Positions 16,760 through 27,070 of a DNA stretch of 64,000 nt are shown one piece after another (the first letter of the stretch is position 1; every line of letters starts with the position of its first letter). The position numbers and the translations under genes were made by a program. The DNA comes from Bacillus sp. S/N-304-OC-R1 (GTDB lineage: Bacteria > Bacillota > Bacilli > Bacillales > Cytobacillaceae). The stretch spans positions 62,001-126,000 of the forward strand of contig NZ_JACWFE010000013.1 of assembly GCF_019749375.1 (NCBI RefSeq), read 5' to 3'. The notes under the pieces were generated by a model, which saw nothing but the letters and a program-made list of their open reading frames with translations, did not search any database and was not told the DNA's origin.

Positions 16760-18100
16760 ATGAAGGATCAACGCTATTTAACGGTAAATGCGCTGACCAA
16801 ATATATAAAGAGAAAATTTGATGCAGATCCGCATTTACAGGATGTATTAGTTAAAGGTGAAATATCGAATTATAAACAGCATTCAAGCGGTCATATGTAC
16901 TTTACATTAAAGGATGAAAAAGCCCGTATTCTTGCAGTGATGTTTTCAAGAAATAATCGCGGCATGAAATTTTCGCCTGAGAACGGAATGAAAGTACTGA
17001 TTCGAGGCGATCTTACTGTGTACGAGCCAAGCGGCCAGTACCAAATCTATATTAAAGAAATGCATCCTGACGGTGTTGGTGATTTATATGTTGCCTTTGA
17101 GCAGTTAAAGGAAAAGCTTGAAAACGAAGGGGTGTTTTCACCGGAAAGAAAGAAGCCCATTCCAAAATTCCCCAAAACCATCTGTATTATTACGTCGCCA
17201 ACAGGTGCGGCTATTCGCGATATTTTAACAACAATTAAAAGGCGGTTCCCAGTCGTTAATATAATTATTTACCCTGCACTTGTTCAAGGGGGACAAGCTG
17301 CCCCTTCTATCGTAAAGCAGATTCAAACGGCTAATCAATTAAATGAAGCAGATGTTATTATAATGGGAAGAGGCGGAGGATCAATCGAAGAGCTTTGGGC
17401 TTTTAATGAAGAAGAAGTAGCAAGAGCTATTTTTCATTCAAATATCCCTATTATTTCGGCTGTTGGTCACGAAACGGATTTCACAATCGCTGATTTCGCA
17501 GCTGATTTACGAGCCCCCACGCCAACAGGTGCAGCTGAATTGGCAGTTCCGCATATTGAGGATTTAACAGAAAGAGTTTTAAATCGTCAAACTCGATTAT
17601 TAAGAGCGTTAAAAGAGCAAATGACTTTAAAAAAAGAACAACTGTCAAGAATTCAAAAATCTTATGCATTCAGATATCCGCAGAAATTATACGAACAAAA
17701 GCTTGAACAAGTCGATAGACTAACAGAAAAGCTAGAAAAGGGTTCAAAAAAACTCTTTGATCGAAAAATAGACCAATTACAGCAAATCCAAAAGCGAATG
17801 CAAAGAAAAACATTAGATGAATTAGTTCTTTCTTCTAAAGATAGGCAAGAAAAAATGCAAAAACAGCTGAATAAAGTTATGATCAATATTTTAGGGTCTA
17901 AAAAGAAGGACTTTTCCCATAAAATCTCTACTTTAGAGGCACTTAGTCCATTAAAAATTATGGACAGAGGATATAGTTTAGTCTATTCTTCAGAAGAGAA
18001 ATTAATTAAATCAGTGAAACAAATTAATAAAAATGATGAAGTAAAGATAAAGGTAGCAGATGGAACAATTAATTGTCAGGTTATGGATATAGAGGAGTGA
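16760..18100 (+). CDS. xseA: Exodeoxyribonuclease VII large subunit
   Basis: The 446-residue product has an N-terminal OB-fold domain ([22 protein letters not shown], about residues 30-51), the catalytic core with [25 protein letters not shown] and [14 protein letters not shown], and a long C-terminal coiled coil. With XseB it degrades single-stranded DNA. The start ATG 16760 (MKDQRYLTV) has AAAGGAG eight bases upstream; the in-frame GTG at 16685 adds 25 residues absent from the family. Its end carries the SD for xseB. Confidence 0.95.
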   Translation: MKDQRYLTVNALTKYIKRKFDADPHLQDVLVKGEISNYKQHSSGHMYFTLKDEKARILAVMFSRNNRGMKFSPENGMKVLIRGDLTVYEPSGQYQIYIKEMHPDGVGDLYVAFEQLKEKLENEGVFSPERKKPIPKFPKTICIITSPTGAAIRDILTTIKRRFPVVNIIIYPALVQGGQAAPSIVKQIQTANQLNEADVIIMGRGGGSIEELWAFNEEEVARAIFHSNIPIISAVGHETDFTIADFAADLRAPTPTGAAELAVPHIEDLTERVLNRQTRLLRALKEQMTLKKEQLSRIQKSYAFRYPQKLYEQKLEQVDRLTEKLEKGSKKLFDRKIDQLQQIQKRMQRKTLDELVLSSKDRQEKMQKQLNKVMINILGSKKKDFSHKISTLEALSPLKIMDRGYSLVYSSEEKLIKSVKQINKNDEVKIKVADGTINCQVMDIEE

Positions 18101-18105
18101 TAAAA

Positions 18106-18339
18106 ATGTCTTCTGAACAAAAATTATCCTTTGAGGAAGCTATGGAACAATTGGAAGTGATCGTAGAGAAGCTCGAGGAAGGCGACGTCCCTCTCGAAGA
18201 GGCGATTAACATTTATAAGCAAGGCATGGAGCTATCAAAGCTTTGTCATGATAAGCTGAAAAATGTAGAAGCACAGCTTACTGAAATCTTGACAGAGGAT
18301 GGACGTAAAGAAAATTTCGTTGTACTTGAGGAGGAGTAA
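18106..18339 (+). CDS. xseB: Exodeoxyribonuclease VII small subunit
   Basis: The 77-residue helical protein has the XseB signature [33 protein letters not shown]. It binds the XseA coiled coil. The start ATG 18106 (MSSEQ) follows GAGGAGTGAT, which overlaps the xseA stop, so translation is probably coupled. The C-terminus (LEEE) encodes the GAGGAGGAG SD of ispA. Confidence 0.95.
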   Translation: MSSEQKLSFEEAMEQLEVIVEKLEEGDVPLEEAINIYKQGMELSKLCHDKLKNVEAQLTEILTEDGRKENFVVLEEE

Positions 18340-18341
18340 GA

Positions 18342-19235
18342 TTGCAGCAGCCATCCTTACCAACATTTACAAAAAACCATAAAGAGTTATTAGAAAATAT
18401 TTTAAGAGAAACAGTAAAGCGCCTAAATGCCCCATCTATCATAAAGGAATCTATGCTTTATTCATTAGAAGCTGGTGGAAAGCGAATAAGGCCTCTTCTA
18501 TTATTTGCAACACTTGAAGCATTTGGACAAGATACTACAAAGGGGCTCTTGACTGCCGCAGCCATTGAAATGATTCATACGTATTCATTAATTCACGATG
18601 ATCTTCCAAGCATGGATAATGATGATTTAAGAAGAGGAAAGCCGACAAATCATAAAGTGTTTGGCGATGCTTTCGCTATTTTAGCTGGAGATGCACTTTT
18701 AACATACAGCTTTCAATTAATTGCTGAAACACCTTCAAACTATGCAAATGCTGAAACGAAGCTTGAACTTATAAAAGAAATGGCGAAAGCAGCAGGAGCA
18801 GAAGGAATGGTCGGAGGACAGGTTGCCGATATTAGCGGGGAAGATAAAAACTTGTCTTTAAGTGAATTAGAGTATATCCATATTCATAAAACGGGTAAAC
18901 TGCTTCAATACAGTGTTATAGCTGGAGCCCTCCTAGCAGGCGCTGATGAAACTAAATTGAAAACACTAGGAGAATTTGCATACCATCTTGGACTCGCTTT
19001 TCAAATTAGAGATGATATTCTTGATCTGGAAGGAACAGAATCCATAATTGGAAAGCCTGTTGGCAGTGATACCTCTAATCATAAGAGCACATATCCATCA
19101 CTGCTGACTCTGGATGGAGCAAAGGAAGCTCTTCATAGTCATATTGAGCAAGCAAAGGCAAAACTATCAGAAACAGGTCTGAACACTATGCTGCTTCAAG
19201 AAATAACAGACCTGATCGAAACAAGAAATCATTAA
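18342..19235 (+). CDS. ispA: Farnesyl diphosphate synthase
   Basis: The 297-residue prenyl synthase has the first Asp-rich motif HDDLPSMDNDDLRRG (about residues 86-100), the GQVADISGE block and the second Asp-rich motif QIRDDILDLEG (about 225-235). The short-chain type is suggested by the spacing of the first motif (DDxxxxD) found in bacterial farnesyl synthases. The start TTG 18342 lies two bases after xseB, with GAGGAGGAG upstream. It makes C15 diphosphate for quinones, undecaprenyl carriers and haem A. Confidence 0.93.
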   Translation: MQQPSLPTFTKNHKELLENILRETVKRLNAPSIIKESMLYSLEAGGKRIRPLLLFATLEAFGQDTTKGLLTAAAIEMIHTYSLIHDDLPSMDNDDLRRGKPTNHKVFGDAFAILAGDALLTYSFQLIAETPSNYANAETKLELIKEMAKAAGAEGMVGGQVADISGEDKNLSLSELEYIHIHKTGKLLQYSVIAGALLAGADETKLKTLGEFAYHLGLAFQIRDDILDLEGTESIIGKPVGSDTSNHKSTYPSLLTLDGAKEALHSHIEQAKAKLSETGLNTMLLQEITDLIETRNH

Positions 19236-19285
19236 GTTTTAAGAATAGATGCATGATCTCTAAATTGGCAAATTACTACACTATC

Positions 19286-19313
19286 TTGAGGAATTCCATC
19301 ATACTGTTATAAT
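19286..19313 (+). promoter_or_regulatory. Sigma-A promoter of dxs
   Basis: TTGAGG (19286-19291), 16 bp, and a perfect TATAAT (19308-19313) in the 173-bp gap between ispA and dxs. It suggests dxs has its own start site although it continues the same gene string. Confidence 0.6.
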
Positions 19314-19331
19314 AAACCATATACAATAATA

Positions 19332-19360
19332 TGTTCATAATGAAGACAGCCTTATGAACA
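19332..19360 (+). promoter_or_regulatory. Inverted repeat in the dxs leader
   Basis: TGTTCATAA (19332-19340) and TTATGAACA (19352-19360) are a perfect 9-bp inverted repeat with 11 bp between, about 20 bp downstream of the TATAAT. It could be a protein-binding operator or a leader hairpin. There is no T tract, so it is not a terminator. Confidence 0.5.
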
Positions 19361-19408
19361 GCTGCAGAGATATGCATGATAAAGATATGAAAGTGAGTGA
19401 TCCACTGA

Positions 19409-21301
19409 ATGGATCTAATGAAAATTAAAGACCCATCATTTTTAAAGGGGTTATCTAATAAAGAATTAGAAGCATTGAGTCAAGACATTCGTCAATTTCT
19501 AATCGAGAGACTATCGTATACTGGCGGGCATATTGGTCCGAATTTAGGAGTTGTGGAATTAACGATTGCATTGCATAAATGCTTTGACAGTCCAAAGGAC
19601 AAAATTATTTGGGATGTAGGTCATCAATCCTATGTTCACAAAATCTTAACTGGCCGTGCTGATCAGTTTGATACATTACGCCAATACAAGGGGCTTTGCG
19701 GATTTCCTAAAATGGTTGAGAGTGAACATGATGTTTGGGAAACAGGGCATAGCTCAACTTCGCTCTCAGCAGCAATGGGAATGGCTATTGCAAGAGATTT
19801 GAAAAAGGAAAAATCCTATGTGATTCCTGTAATTGGTGATGGAGCATTAACAGGCGGTATGGCTTTAGAAGCATTAAACCATATCGGCCACGAGAAAAAG
19901 AATATGATAGTGATTTTAAATGATAATGAAATGTCAATTGCACCTAATGTAGGGGCGCTTCATAATGTCCTTGGCAAACTGCGTACTGCAGGGAAATACC
20001 AATGGGCAAAGGATGAGTTAGAGCTTCTTCTGAAAAAGATCCCTGCTGTTGGAGGCAAGCTTGCTTCTACAGCAGAAAGGCTAAAGGATAGCCTAAAATA
20101 TTTATTTGTTTCAGGAATGTTTTTTGAGGAAATGGGGTTCACGTATCTTGGTCCTGTAGATGGTCATAATTTTGAAAGTCTATTTGAGAATTTAAGCTAC
20201 GCTAAGAAAACGGAAGGTCCGGTTCTCCTTCATGTTATTACGAAAAAAGGAAAAGGATATCATCCTGCAGAAAGCGATACAAAAGGAACTTGGCATGGTA
20301 CAGGACCTTATAAAATTGAAACAGGTGATTTTGTTAAACCTGTAAATACCCCTCCTGCGTGGAGCTCTCTTGTAAGTGAAACGGTCCGCAGATTAGCTAG
20401 AGAGGATGACCGGATTGTAGCCATTACTCCAGCGATGCCGGTAGGATCTAAGCTAGAAGGGTTTGCAAGTGAATTTCCAGAACGCATGTATGATGTGGGG
20501 ATTGCTGAACAGCATGCTGCTACTGTGGCCGCTGGACTAGCGACACAAAACATGAAGCCGTTTCTAGCCATTTATTCAACATTTCTTCAGCGTGCTTATG
20601 ACCAAGTTGTTCATGATATTTGCCGTCAAAATTTAAACGTTTTTATTGGGATCGACCGTGCTGGATTAGTTGGGGCAGACGGAGAAACACATCAAGGTGT
20701 TTTTGATATTGCCTTTTTAAGACATGTGCCAAACCTAGTGTTAATGATGCCTAAAGATGAAAATGAAGGACAGCACATGGTCTATACAGCAGTAAATTAT
20801 GATGATGGTCCAATTGCCATGAGATTTCCACGAGGAAATGGAATTGGTGTTCCGATGGATAAAGACTTGCATAAGATTCCCATTGGAACGTGGGAAGTAC
20901 TTAAAAATGGCACAGATGCTGCTATTTTAACATTTGGTACAACCATTCCAATGGCATTGAAAGCTGCAGCAATCATGGAAAAACAAGGTCATTCTGTAAA
21001 AGTAATAAATGCGAGATTCATTAAACCATTAGATGAAAAAATGCTCCTCGAGCTATTTAAAGACAATACGCCGATATTAACGATTGAAGAGGCAGTCCTT
21101 CAAGGCGGATTTGGCAGCTCTGTTCTTGAGTTTGCTCATGAGAGAGGCTTCCATCATATAGAAATAGATCGAATGGGTATTCCGGACAGATTTATTGAAC
21201 ACGGCAGTGTTGATAAGCTATTAGAAGAAATCGGCATGACTGTTGGTGATGTTGTCGATCGATTAAATATTCTTGCAAGAAAGAAACAGAAAAGGGCTTA
21301 A
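19409..21301 (+). CDS. dxs: 1-deoxy-D-xylulose-5-phosphate synthase
   Basis: The 630-residue thiamine-diphosphate enzyme has the transketolase layout. [14 protein letters not shown] [14 protein letters not shown] is near the N-terminus, the ThDP motif runs from [16 protein letters not shown] to ILNDNEMSI (about residues 146-180), the pyrimidine-binding domain has [17 protein letters not shown], and a C-terminal domain follows. It condenses pyruvate and glyceraldehyde 3-phosphate in the first step of the MEP isoprenoid route, fitting its place after ispA. The start ATG 19409 ([13 protein letters not shown]) matches family N-termini; its SD (AAAGTGAG) is weak. Confidence 0.96.
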   Translation: MDLMKIKDPSFLKGLSNKELEALSQDIRQFLIERLSYTGGHIGPNLGVVELTIALHKCFDSPKDKIIWDVGHQSYVHKILTGRADQFDTLRQYKGLCGFPKMVESEHDVWETGHSSTSLSAAMGMAIARDLKKEKSYVIPVIGDGALTGGMALEALNHIGHEKKNMIVILNDNEMSIAPNVGALHNVLGKLRTAGKYQWAKDELELLLKKIPAVGGKLASTAERLKDSLKYLFVSGMFFEEMGFTYLGPVDGHNFESLFENLSYAKKTEGPVLLHVITKKGKGYHPAESDTKGTWHGTGPYKIETGDFVKPVNTPPAWSSLVSETVRRLAREDDRIVAITPAMPVGSKLEGFASEFPERMYDVGIAEQHAATVAAGLATQNMKPFLAIYSTFLQRAYDQVVHDICRQNLNVFIGIDRAGLVGADGETHQGVFDIAFLRHVPNLVLMMPKDENEGQHMVYTAVNYDDGPIAMRFPRGNGIGVPMDKDLHKIPIGTWEVLKNGTDAAILTFGTTIPMALKAAAIMEKQGHSVKVINARFIKPLDEKMLLELFKDNTPILTIEEAVLQGGFGSSVLEFAHERGFHHIEIDRMGIPDRFIEHGSVDKLLEEIGMTVGDVVDRLNILARKKQKRA

Positions 21302-21304
21302 CGA

Positions 21305-22147
21305 ATGAAAGCAAAAAAGGAACGCTTAGATGTTTTATTAGTAGAAAGAGGTTTATCAGAGACGAGAGAGAAAGCAAAGAGAACGATAATGGCTGGTCTT
21401 GTTTTCAGTAATGAAACTCGTCTTGATAAGCCAGGTGAAAAGGTAAGCAGTGATATTCCGCTAATTGTAAAAGGAAAAGTTATGCCATATGTAAGCAGAG
21501 GCGGATTAAAACTAGAAAAAGCATTAAAAGTATTTGATCTGGAAGTAAAAGACAAGATTCTGCTTGATATTGGCGCTTCTACCGGAGGATTTACTGATTG
21601 TGCTCTGCAAAATGGAGCTAAAATGTCATATGCCCTTGATGTCGGTTATAATCAGCTTGCTTGGAAGTTAAGGCAGGATGAGAGAGTTGTCGTAATGGAA
21701 CGTACTAATTTTCGTTATGTGACACCTGCTGATTTGCAAGCAGGAATGCCAAATTTTGCATCTATTGACGTATCTTTTATTTCTCTAAAGCTGATCCTTC
21801 CTGTATTAAAGACTCTTCTTGTATCGGGCAGTGATACTGTAGCTCTTGTAAAGCCGCAGTTTGAAGCTGGGCGTGAACAGGTTGGAAAAAAAGGGATTGT
21901 AAGAGAAGCAAAGGTACATTTACAGGTGCTTGAAACGATCATAACTTTTGCACTCCAACAAGGGTTTGATGTGAAAAATGTTTCGTTTTCTCCGATAACT
22001 GGCGGAGATGGAAATATTGAATTTTTACTTCATTTATGGTGGTCTGGCGAAAAGGAAAATGGTGATAATTTATTAAATATCACACCGGAAGCTGTTGTAA
22101 AAGAAGCACATTTAGAACTAAAGACAAAGCAAAATGAAGAGGAATAG
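21305..22147 (+). CDS. yqxC: TlyA-family rRNA methyltransferase YqxC
   Basis: The 280-residue protein has an N-terminal S4 RNA-binding domain (about residues 5-65, LDVLLVERGLSETREKAKR) and an FtsJ/RrmJ-like SAM domain with DIGASTGGFTDCALQNGA, then ASIDVSFISL and ALVKPQFEAGRE. Related TlyA enzymes 2'-O-methylate rRNA. It starts three bases after the dxs stop; its SD lies in the end of dxs. A terminator follows that overlaps the stop codon. Confidence 0.92.
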   Translation: MKAKKERLDVLLVERGLSETREKAKRTIMAGLVFSNETRLDKPGEKVSSDIPLIVKGKVMPYVSRGGLKLEKALKVFDLEVKDKILLDIGASTGGFTDCALQNGAKMSYALDVGYNQLAWKLRQDERVVVMERTNFRYVTPADLQAGMPNFASIDVSFISLKLILPVLKTLLVSGSDTVALVKPQFEAGREQVGKKGIVREAKVHLQVLETIITFALQQGFDVKNVSFSPITGGDGNIEFLLHLWWSGEKENGDNLLNITPEAVVKEAHLELKTKQNEEE

Positions 22148-22171
22148 GCAGCCGCTTATTCCTGCTTTTTT
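22140..22171 (+). terminator. Terminator after yqxC
   Basis: AGGAATA (22140-22146) pairs with TATTCCT (22157-22163), then GC and seven T residues. The stem overlaps the yqxC stop, so it may be only partly efficient. The gap to argR (to 22354) shows nothing else clear. Confidence 0.6.
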
Positions 22172-22354
22172 TGTTGGAAATGTAACTTCGCCATTTTGCT
22201 AAGAATTAAGTCAATAATATGCTGCGAAAAACAAAGAATAATTGTACATTATCGGGAAAATCAGCTAACATATAATTAGAATTACTCATTTTTTTCAACA
22301 ATTTGGAAATTAAAAATGAATACGCATTGCGTTTTTCTTAATAGAGGTGATTAT

Positions 22355-22804
22355 ATGACAAAAGGACAGCGTCATATTAAAATACGGGAAATTATTGCTA
22401 ATAATGATATTGAAACACAGGATGATCTAGTAGATGAATTAAAGAATGCTGGATATAATGTCACACAAGCTACTGTTTCACGTGATATTAAAGAGCTCCA
22501 TCTCGTGAAAGTTCCTCTTATGGATGGCAGATATAAATATAGCCTTCCAGCAGATCAGCGCTTTAATCCATTACAGAAATTAAGACGTAATTTAATGGAT
22601 GCGTTTATACGGATTGACTCAGCAGGGAATTTGCTCGTCATGAAAACCTTGCCTGGAAACGCTATGGCGATTGGAGCGCTTATTGATAATTTAGATTGGG
22701 AAGAGATCCTAGGTACGATCTGCGGGGATGATACTTGCCTGATTATTTGCAGAACGCCAGAACAAGCGGAAGAAATAACGAATCGTTTTCTTGAAATGCT
22801 GTAA
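22355..22804 (+). CDS. argR: Arginine repressor/activator ArgR (AhrC)
   Basis: The 149-residue regulator has the N-terminal winged-helix DNA-binding domain ([24 protein letters not shown], with the recognition segment [18 protein letters not shown]) and the C-terminal oligomerisation and arginine-binding domain ([22 protein letters not shown]). Length equals B. subtilis AhrC. It represses arginine synthesis and activates catabolism. The start ATG 22355 has GAGGTGA seven bases upstream; an in-frame ATG at 22316 lacks an SD. The argR-recN order is conserved in Bacillus. Confidence 0.96.
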   Translation: MTKGQRHIKIREIIANNDIETQDDLVDELKNAGYNVTQATVSRDIKELHLVKVPLMDGRYKYSLPADQRFNPLQKLRRNLMDAFIRIDSAGNLLVMKTLPGNAMAIGALIDNLDWEEILGTICGDDTCLIICRTPEQAEEITNRFLEML

Positions 22805-22820
22805 ATGGGGATGATTTCAT

Positions 22821-24512
22821 TTGTTAACTGAATTATCAATTAGAAACTTTGCTATAATTGAAGCCCTTTCAATTTCATTGGAAAAGGGCTTAACTGTGTT
22901 AAGCGGTGAAACGGGTGCAGGAAAATCTATTATTATTGATGCGATTCACCTTCTGGTTGGTGGAAGAGGATCATCTGAATTTGTAAGGCACGGAGAGGAA
23001 AAGGCAGAAATCGAAGGGCTTTTTCAAATCGAAGATCTTAATCATCCGCTTTATAAAAAGGCATATGAATTTGGCATTGATCTTGAAGAGGGAATGATTG
23101 TCTTAAGAAGGGACATATCAAAGTCAGGAAAGAGCGTTTGCAGAATCAATGGAAAGCTTGTAACCATCTCGACTTTAAGGGAGATTGGGAGTACCCTTAT
23201 CGATATTCACGGGCAGCATGAACATCAGGAGTTAATGGATGAGGTAAAGCATATTTATCTGCTAGACCAATTTGGTGGAGAGAAAATCGCCGAGGCACTA
23301 ACAGAGTATCAACAAGTTTTTCATACATATGAGCAAAAGCAAAAGTATTTAAAAACTTTAAGTGAAAACGACCAGCAAATGGCTCATCGACTTGATTTAA
23401 TCCAGTTTCAATTTGACGAAATTCAAAATGCTAATCTAAAGCTAAATGAAGATGAGGAGCTTTTTGAAGAGCGGAAAAAGCTTAGTAATTTTGAGCGGAT
23501 ATTCAGTTCACTGAAGGCAGGCTATGATGGCCTGCAAGGGGAGCAGAGAGGGCTTGATTGGATTGGCATGGTAATGAGCCATGTTGAAGATGCTGCTGAA
23601 ATTGATCCTGCCTACAAGGAGCTTGCAGAGACAGTTTCAAACAGCTTTTATCAGTTAGAGGATGCTATGAGAACTCTTCGCAACGAACTTGATTTTCTTG
23701 AATATAATCCGGAAAGACTTGCGGAAATCGAAGATCGACTAAATGAAATTCAACAGTTAAAACGAAAGTATGGCAAAACAATTGAAGAAATACTTGAATA
23801 TGCCGCAAAAATAGAAGAAGAAATTGAAACATTGCAAAATAAAGAAACACATATTGGCAAATTGGAAAAAGAGATAGCCTCATTAAAAAAAGATCTACTT
23901 ATAGAGGCAGAGGAAGTAAGTAAATTAAGAAAGAAAACTGCAGTTCATTTAACAAAGTTAATACATAATGAATTAAAAGAGCTGTATATGGAGAAAACTG
24001 TTTTTGAGGTGAATTTTGATCGGGACTTTGATGCTTTTACGAAAAATGGAGTTGACCGGATTGAATTTTATCTTTCAACAAACCCAGGAGAGCCATTAAA
24101 ACCTCTGTCTAAAATTGCATCAGGCGGAGAGCTTTCCAGAATCATGCTAGCCTTAAAAAGCATTTTCTCTAAGCATCAAGGAGTTACTTCCATTATATTT
24201 GACGAAGTAGATACTGGAGTGAGCGGTCGGGTTGCCCAAGCAATTGCAGAGAAAATTCACCATGTTGCTGTTAATTCACAAGTAATGTGCATCTCTCACC
24301 TTCCACAAGTGGCAGCAATGTCAGATACTCACTTATATATTACAAAAGATATTAAAAATGGACGCACGAAAACCACTGTCAAACCATTAAATGAGGCGGA
24401 GAAAATCAAAGAAATTGGCCGAATGATTTCTGGAGTTGAGATTACGGATTTAACGAAAAAGCATGCTGAAGAGTTGCTTCAGCTAGCGAATAAAATAAAA
24501 GTTCATTCGTGA
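22821..24512 (+). CDS. recN: DNA repair protein RecN
   Basis: The 563-residue SMC-like ATPase shows Walker A GETGAGKSIIIDAI (about residues 30-43), long coiled-coil arms (about 150-380), the ABC signature ASGGELSRIMLALK and Walker B IIFDEVDTGVSG near the C-terminus. It acts early at DNA double-strand breaks. The start is TTG 22821 with GGGGATGA upstream, 16 bp after argR. Confidence 0.96.
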   Translation: MLTELSIRNFAIIEALSISLEKGLTVLSGETGAGKSIIIDAIHLLVGGRGSSEFVRHGEEKAEIEGLFQIEDLNHPLYKKAYEFGIDLEEGMIVLRRDISKSGKSVCRINGKLVTISTLREIGSTLIDIHGQHEHQELMDEVKHIYLLDQFGGEKIAEALTEYQQVFHTYEQKQKYLKTLSENDQQMAHRLDLIQFQFDEIQNANLKLNEDEELFEERKKLSNFERIFSSLKAGYDGLQGEQRGLDWIGMVMSHVEDAAEIDPAYKELAETVSNSFYQLEDAMRTLRNELDFLEYNPERLAEIEDRLNEIQQLKRKYGKTIEEILEYAAKIEEEIETLQNKETHIGKLEKEIASLKKDLLIEAEEVSKLRKKTAVHLTKLIHNELKELYMEKTVFEVNFDRDFDAFTKNGVDRIEFYLSTNPGEPLKPLSKIASGGELSRIMLALKSIFSKHQGVTSIIFDEVDTGVSGRVAQAIAEKIHHVAVNSQVMCISHLPQVAAMSDTHLYITKDIKNGRTKTTVKPLNEAEKIKEIGRMISGVEITDLTKKHAEELLQLANKIKVHS

Positions 24513-24533
24513 AGCTCAGGTTATAATACAATG

Positions 24534-24565
24534 AAAAGCTATCCAAAGCAGGATAGCTTTTTTTA
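24534..24565 (+). terminator. Terminator after recN
   Basis: Perfect 11-bp stem AAAAGCTATCC / GGATAGCTTTT, six-base loop, then a T run. Confidence 0.92.
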
Positions 24566-24576
24566 TCCCTAAAACA

Positions 24577-24607
24577 GTTATAAATGCGCCGCTTACAGGC
24601 AAAATTA
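24577..24607 (+). promoter_or_regulatory. Possible forespore (sigma-G/F-like) promoter of spoIVB
   Basis: GTTATA (24577-24582), 17 bp, CAAAATTA (24600-24607) resembles the sigma-G/F pattern (GNATA, then CATNNTA). The match is partial; the call rests mainly on knowing that spoIVB is expressed in the forespore. Confidence 0.3.
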
Positions 24608-24657
24608 TAGATGTAGCCATTTGACGTTGTGGATTAGAAGCGAGGAGAGTGAAGGTT

Positions 24658-25947
24658 TTGACTAAAGAAGTGATTAGAAAAATAATAGGTGGAATTCTCC
24701 TTGTTTCATTAATTGCAATTGGATTCTCTAAACCATTTAAGGACTATTTAGATATTCCAACATCAGTTACTCTTTTTGAGGGACAGCAATTACAGCTTAC
24801 TAAAGCAGAAATGGTAACAGCAACAATGTCTACAGATGATTCAAGTATTGCACTAAACCAAGATTCACATTCCGTTTCCCTGAATGCTAAAAAACGCGGA
24901 GAAAACGAAATGTTTCTGGAGTTAGCAGGTTTTCCAATTAAAAAAGTCGATGTAAATGTATTAAAGGATTTCAAAGTGATTCCAGGCGGACAATCAATTG
25001 GAGTTAAATTAAATACGGTTGGTGTCTTAGTGGTAGGGCATCATCAAATAAATACAGTTGACGGAAAATCATCTCCTGGCGAAATAGCAGGCATAAAAGT
25101 TGGGGATATTATTACTGAAATTAACGGTAAGAAAATCGAAAAAATGTCAGATGTAGCACCTTTTGTCCAAGAAGCTGGAAAGTCCGGCAAACCATTAAAT
25201 ATTTTGGTAACCCGAGAAAATGAACGGTTCTCAACAAAATTAGCACCTCTTAAAGAGAAAGGTGAAGGTTCATTCAAATTGGGGCTATATATTCGTGATT
25301 CTGCTGCCGGAATTGGCACCATGACATTTTATCATCCGGAATCACGCAAATATGGAGCTTTAGGACATGTTATTTCAGACATGGATACTAAAAAGCCTAT
25401 TGTCGTTGATGATGGTCAAATTGTACGCTCAACCGTAACTTCTATTGAAAAAGGAAGTAATGGAAATCCCGGAGAAAAACTCGCACGATTTTCTGATGAC
25501 AAAGAAGTAATCGGGAATATTGTAAGAAATAGTCCATTTGGCATATTTGGAAAGCTTAATCAGGATTTGAAAAATGGCATTTTCGATAAGCCAATGCCAA
25601 TAGCCCTTTCACATCAAGTAAAAGAAGGGCCAGCCAAAATATTAACGGTTGTCGATCATGATGAGGTAAACCTGTTTGATATTGAAATTGTCAGCACAAT
25701 CCCGCAAAAATTCCCTGCAACAAAAGGAATGGTCATTAAGGTGACAGATCCTAAACTATTAGCAAAAACAGGCGGTATTGTTCAAGGGATGAGCGGAAGC
25801 CCGATTATTCAAAATGATAAAGTAGTTGGCGCTGTTACTCATGTCTTCGTTAACGACCCTACTTCAGGATATGGAGTTCATATTGAGTGGATGCTCAATG
25901 AAGCAGGGATCGATATTTATGAAAAACAAAAAGAAAAAGCATCATAA
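24658..25947 (+). CDS. spoIVB: SpoIVB serine peptidase (sigma-K checkpoint)
   Basis: The 429-residue protein has an N-terminal membrane anchor (about residues 8-25), a PDZ domain (about 100-190, with [19 protein letters not shown]) and an S55 peptidase domain. The catalytic His is in [11 protein letters not shown] and the Ser in [11 protein letters not shown]. It is secreted from the forespore and triggers pro-sigma-K processing by SpoIVFB. I choose the TTG at 24658 (MTKEVIRK) because GAGGAG lies about ten bases upstream; an in-frame GTG at 24649 touches the SD. It precedes spo0A, as in all Bacillus. Confidence 0.95.
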   Translation: MTKEVIRKIIGGILLVSLIAIGFSKPFKDYLDIPTSVTLFEGQQLQLTKAEMVTATMSTDDSSIALNQDSHSVSLNAKKRGENEMFLELAGFPIKKVDVNVLKDFKVIPGGQSIGVKLNTVGVLVVGHHQINTVDGKSSPGEIAGIKVGDIITEINGKKIEKMSDVAPFVQEAGKSGKPLNILVTRENERFSTKLAPLKEKGEGSFKLGLYIRDSAAGIGTMTFYHPESRKYGALGHVISDMDTKKPIVVDDGQIVRSTVTSIEKGSNGNPGEKLARFSDDKEVIGNIVRNSPFGIFGKLNQDLKNGIFDKPMPIALSHQVKEGPAKILTVVDHDEVNLFDIEIVSTIPQKFPATKGMVIKVTDPKLLAKTGGIVQGMSGSPIIQNDKVVGAVTHVFVNDPTSGYGVHIEWMLNEAGIDIYEKQKEKAS

Positions 25948-25952
25948 TAAAA

Positions 25953-25982
25953 AGACGGGGACACTTTCCCGTCTCTTTTAAT
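25953..25982 (+). terminator. Terminator after spoIVB
   Basis: AGACGGGGA pairs with TTCCCGTCT (one G-T pair), followed by CTTTTA. Confidence 0.75.
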
Positions 25983-26022
25983 ATCTATACTACATATATG
26001 TTATAATAAAGTATAAAGATTT

Positions 26023-26161
26023 TTCGACAAATAATCAGCGGAATGACAGTCGAATATCGAAAATGGTCGAATAGTAGAGAAAATAAAAGAAAACTAAAGA
26101 TTTTCTCCTATTTTTGAGTTTTTTAAAAAAAACAAAAGGATTTTCAGTTGCATTGTCGAAT
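26023..26161 (+). promoter_or_regulatory. spo0A control region: 0A boxes and sigma-H promoter
   Basis: A perfect inverted 0A box TTCGACAAA lies at 26023-26031. Further half-matching TCGAA sites occur near 26050-26056 and 26076-26082. AGGATTTT (26137-26144), 12 bp and CGAAT (26157-26161) form a sigma-H promoter, and another 0A-type TTGTCGAA overlaps its -10 element. This matches the known autoregulated sigma-H promoter logic of B. subtilis spo0A. Confidence 0.72.
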
Positions 26162-26223
26162 TTCTCATTTAGAATAAGAATAGACATTAAAGAGACCACA
26201 AAGGATCGGGGAGGAAAGAATTC

Positions 26224-27015
26224 GTGAGTAAAATTAAAGTTTGTGTTGTCGATGACAATAGAGAGCTTGTCGGACTTTTAGAAGAATATATTTCATCACA
26301 GGAAGATATGGAAGTTGTAGGTGTTGGCCATAATGGACAGGAATGCTTGGATATATTAGAGCATGAGGATCCAGATGTTCTTGTTTTAGATATTATTATG
26401 CCTCATTTGGATGGATTAGCGGTACTTTCTAAAATGCGTGAAATGAATAAGAGCTATCTTCCAAATGTAATTATGCTAACTGCTTTTGGGCAGGAAGATG
26501 TTACAAAAAAAGCGGTTGATTTAGGCGCATCATATTTTATTTTAAAACCATTTGATATGGAAAATTTAGCTAGTCATATTCGTCAAGTGAGCGGAAAGGC
26601 AAATCCAGTCATTAGGAAGACGGTATCTTCAGCCTATAGGCCACAAGTAGAATCGAAGCCAAAAAATCTTGATGCAAGCATTACAAGCATTATCCATGAA
26701 ATTGGCGTGCCTGCACATATTAAAGGGTATATGTATCTTCGTGAAGCCATTTCCATGGTTTATAACGATATTGAACTACTTGGTTCTATAACAAAGGTAC
26801 TTTATCCGGATATAGCGAAGAAATATAATACAACCGCAAGCCGAGTTGAACGTGCTATTCGGCATGCGATTGAGGTTGCCTGGAGCAGAGGAAATATCGA
26901 TTCCATTTCGTCTTTATTTGGCTATACGGTTTCTATGTCCAAGGCTAAGCCAACCAATTCTGAGTTTATCGCGATGGTAGCCGATAAATTAAGACTTGAG
27001 CATAAAGCGTCCTGA
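26224..27015 (+). CDS. spo0A: Sporulation master regulator Spo0A
   Basis: The 263-residue response regulator has a receiver domain with acidic pair Asp10-Asp11, phospho-acceptor Asp56 in [12 protein letters not shown], the Thr of MLTAFG and Lys of YFILKPFD. After a linker comes the Spo0A DNA-binding domain (about 145-263) with the recognition helix region [22 protein letters not shown]. It takes phosphate from Spo0B and controls entry into sporulation. The start is GTG 26224 with GGGGAGG upstream. A strong terminator follows. Confidence 0.98.
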   Translation: MSKIKVCVVDDNRELVGLLEEYISSQEDMEVVGVGHNGQECLDILEHEDPDVLVLDIIMPHLDGLAVLSKMREMNKSYLPNVIMLTAFGQEDVTKKAVDLGASYFILKPFDMENLASHIRQVSGKANPVIRKTVSSAYRPQVESKPKNLDASITSIIHEIGVPAHIKGYMYLREAISMVYNDIELLGSITKVLYPDIAKKYNTTASRVERAIRHAIEVAWSRGNIDSISSLFGYTVSMSKAKPTNSEFIAMVADKLRLEHKAS

Positions 27016-27038
27016 AAGGGTAAGGAGTAATAAAGTAG

Positions 27039-27067
27039 AGCGTTCTCATTAAGGGAACGCTTTTTTT
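27039..27067 (+). terminator. Terminator of spo0A
   Basis: AGCGTTC / GAACGCT stem with a nine-base loop and a T7 run, about 25 bp after the spo0A stop. Confidence 0.9.
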
Positions 27068-27070
27068 GAA

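Noticed and set aside
19236..19408. TPP riboswitch in front of dxs (a thiamine-diphosphate enzyme)
   Set aside because: No CTGAGA-type thi-box was found; only a simple 9-bp dyad is present.
15037..19408. OLE RNA, known near this gene string in some extremophilic Bacilli
   Set aside because: No gap here is large enough (the largest is about 280 bp) for an RNA of about 600 nt.
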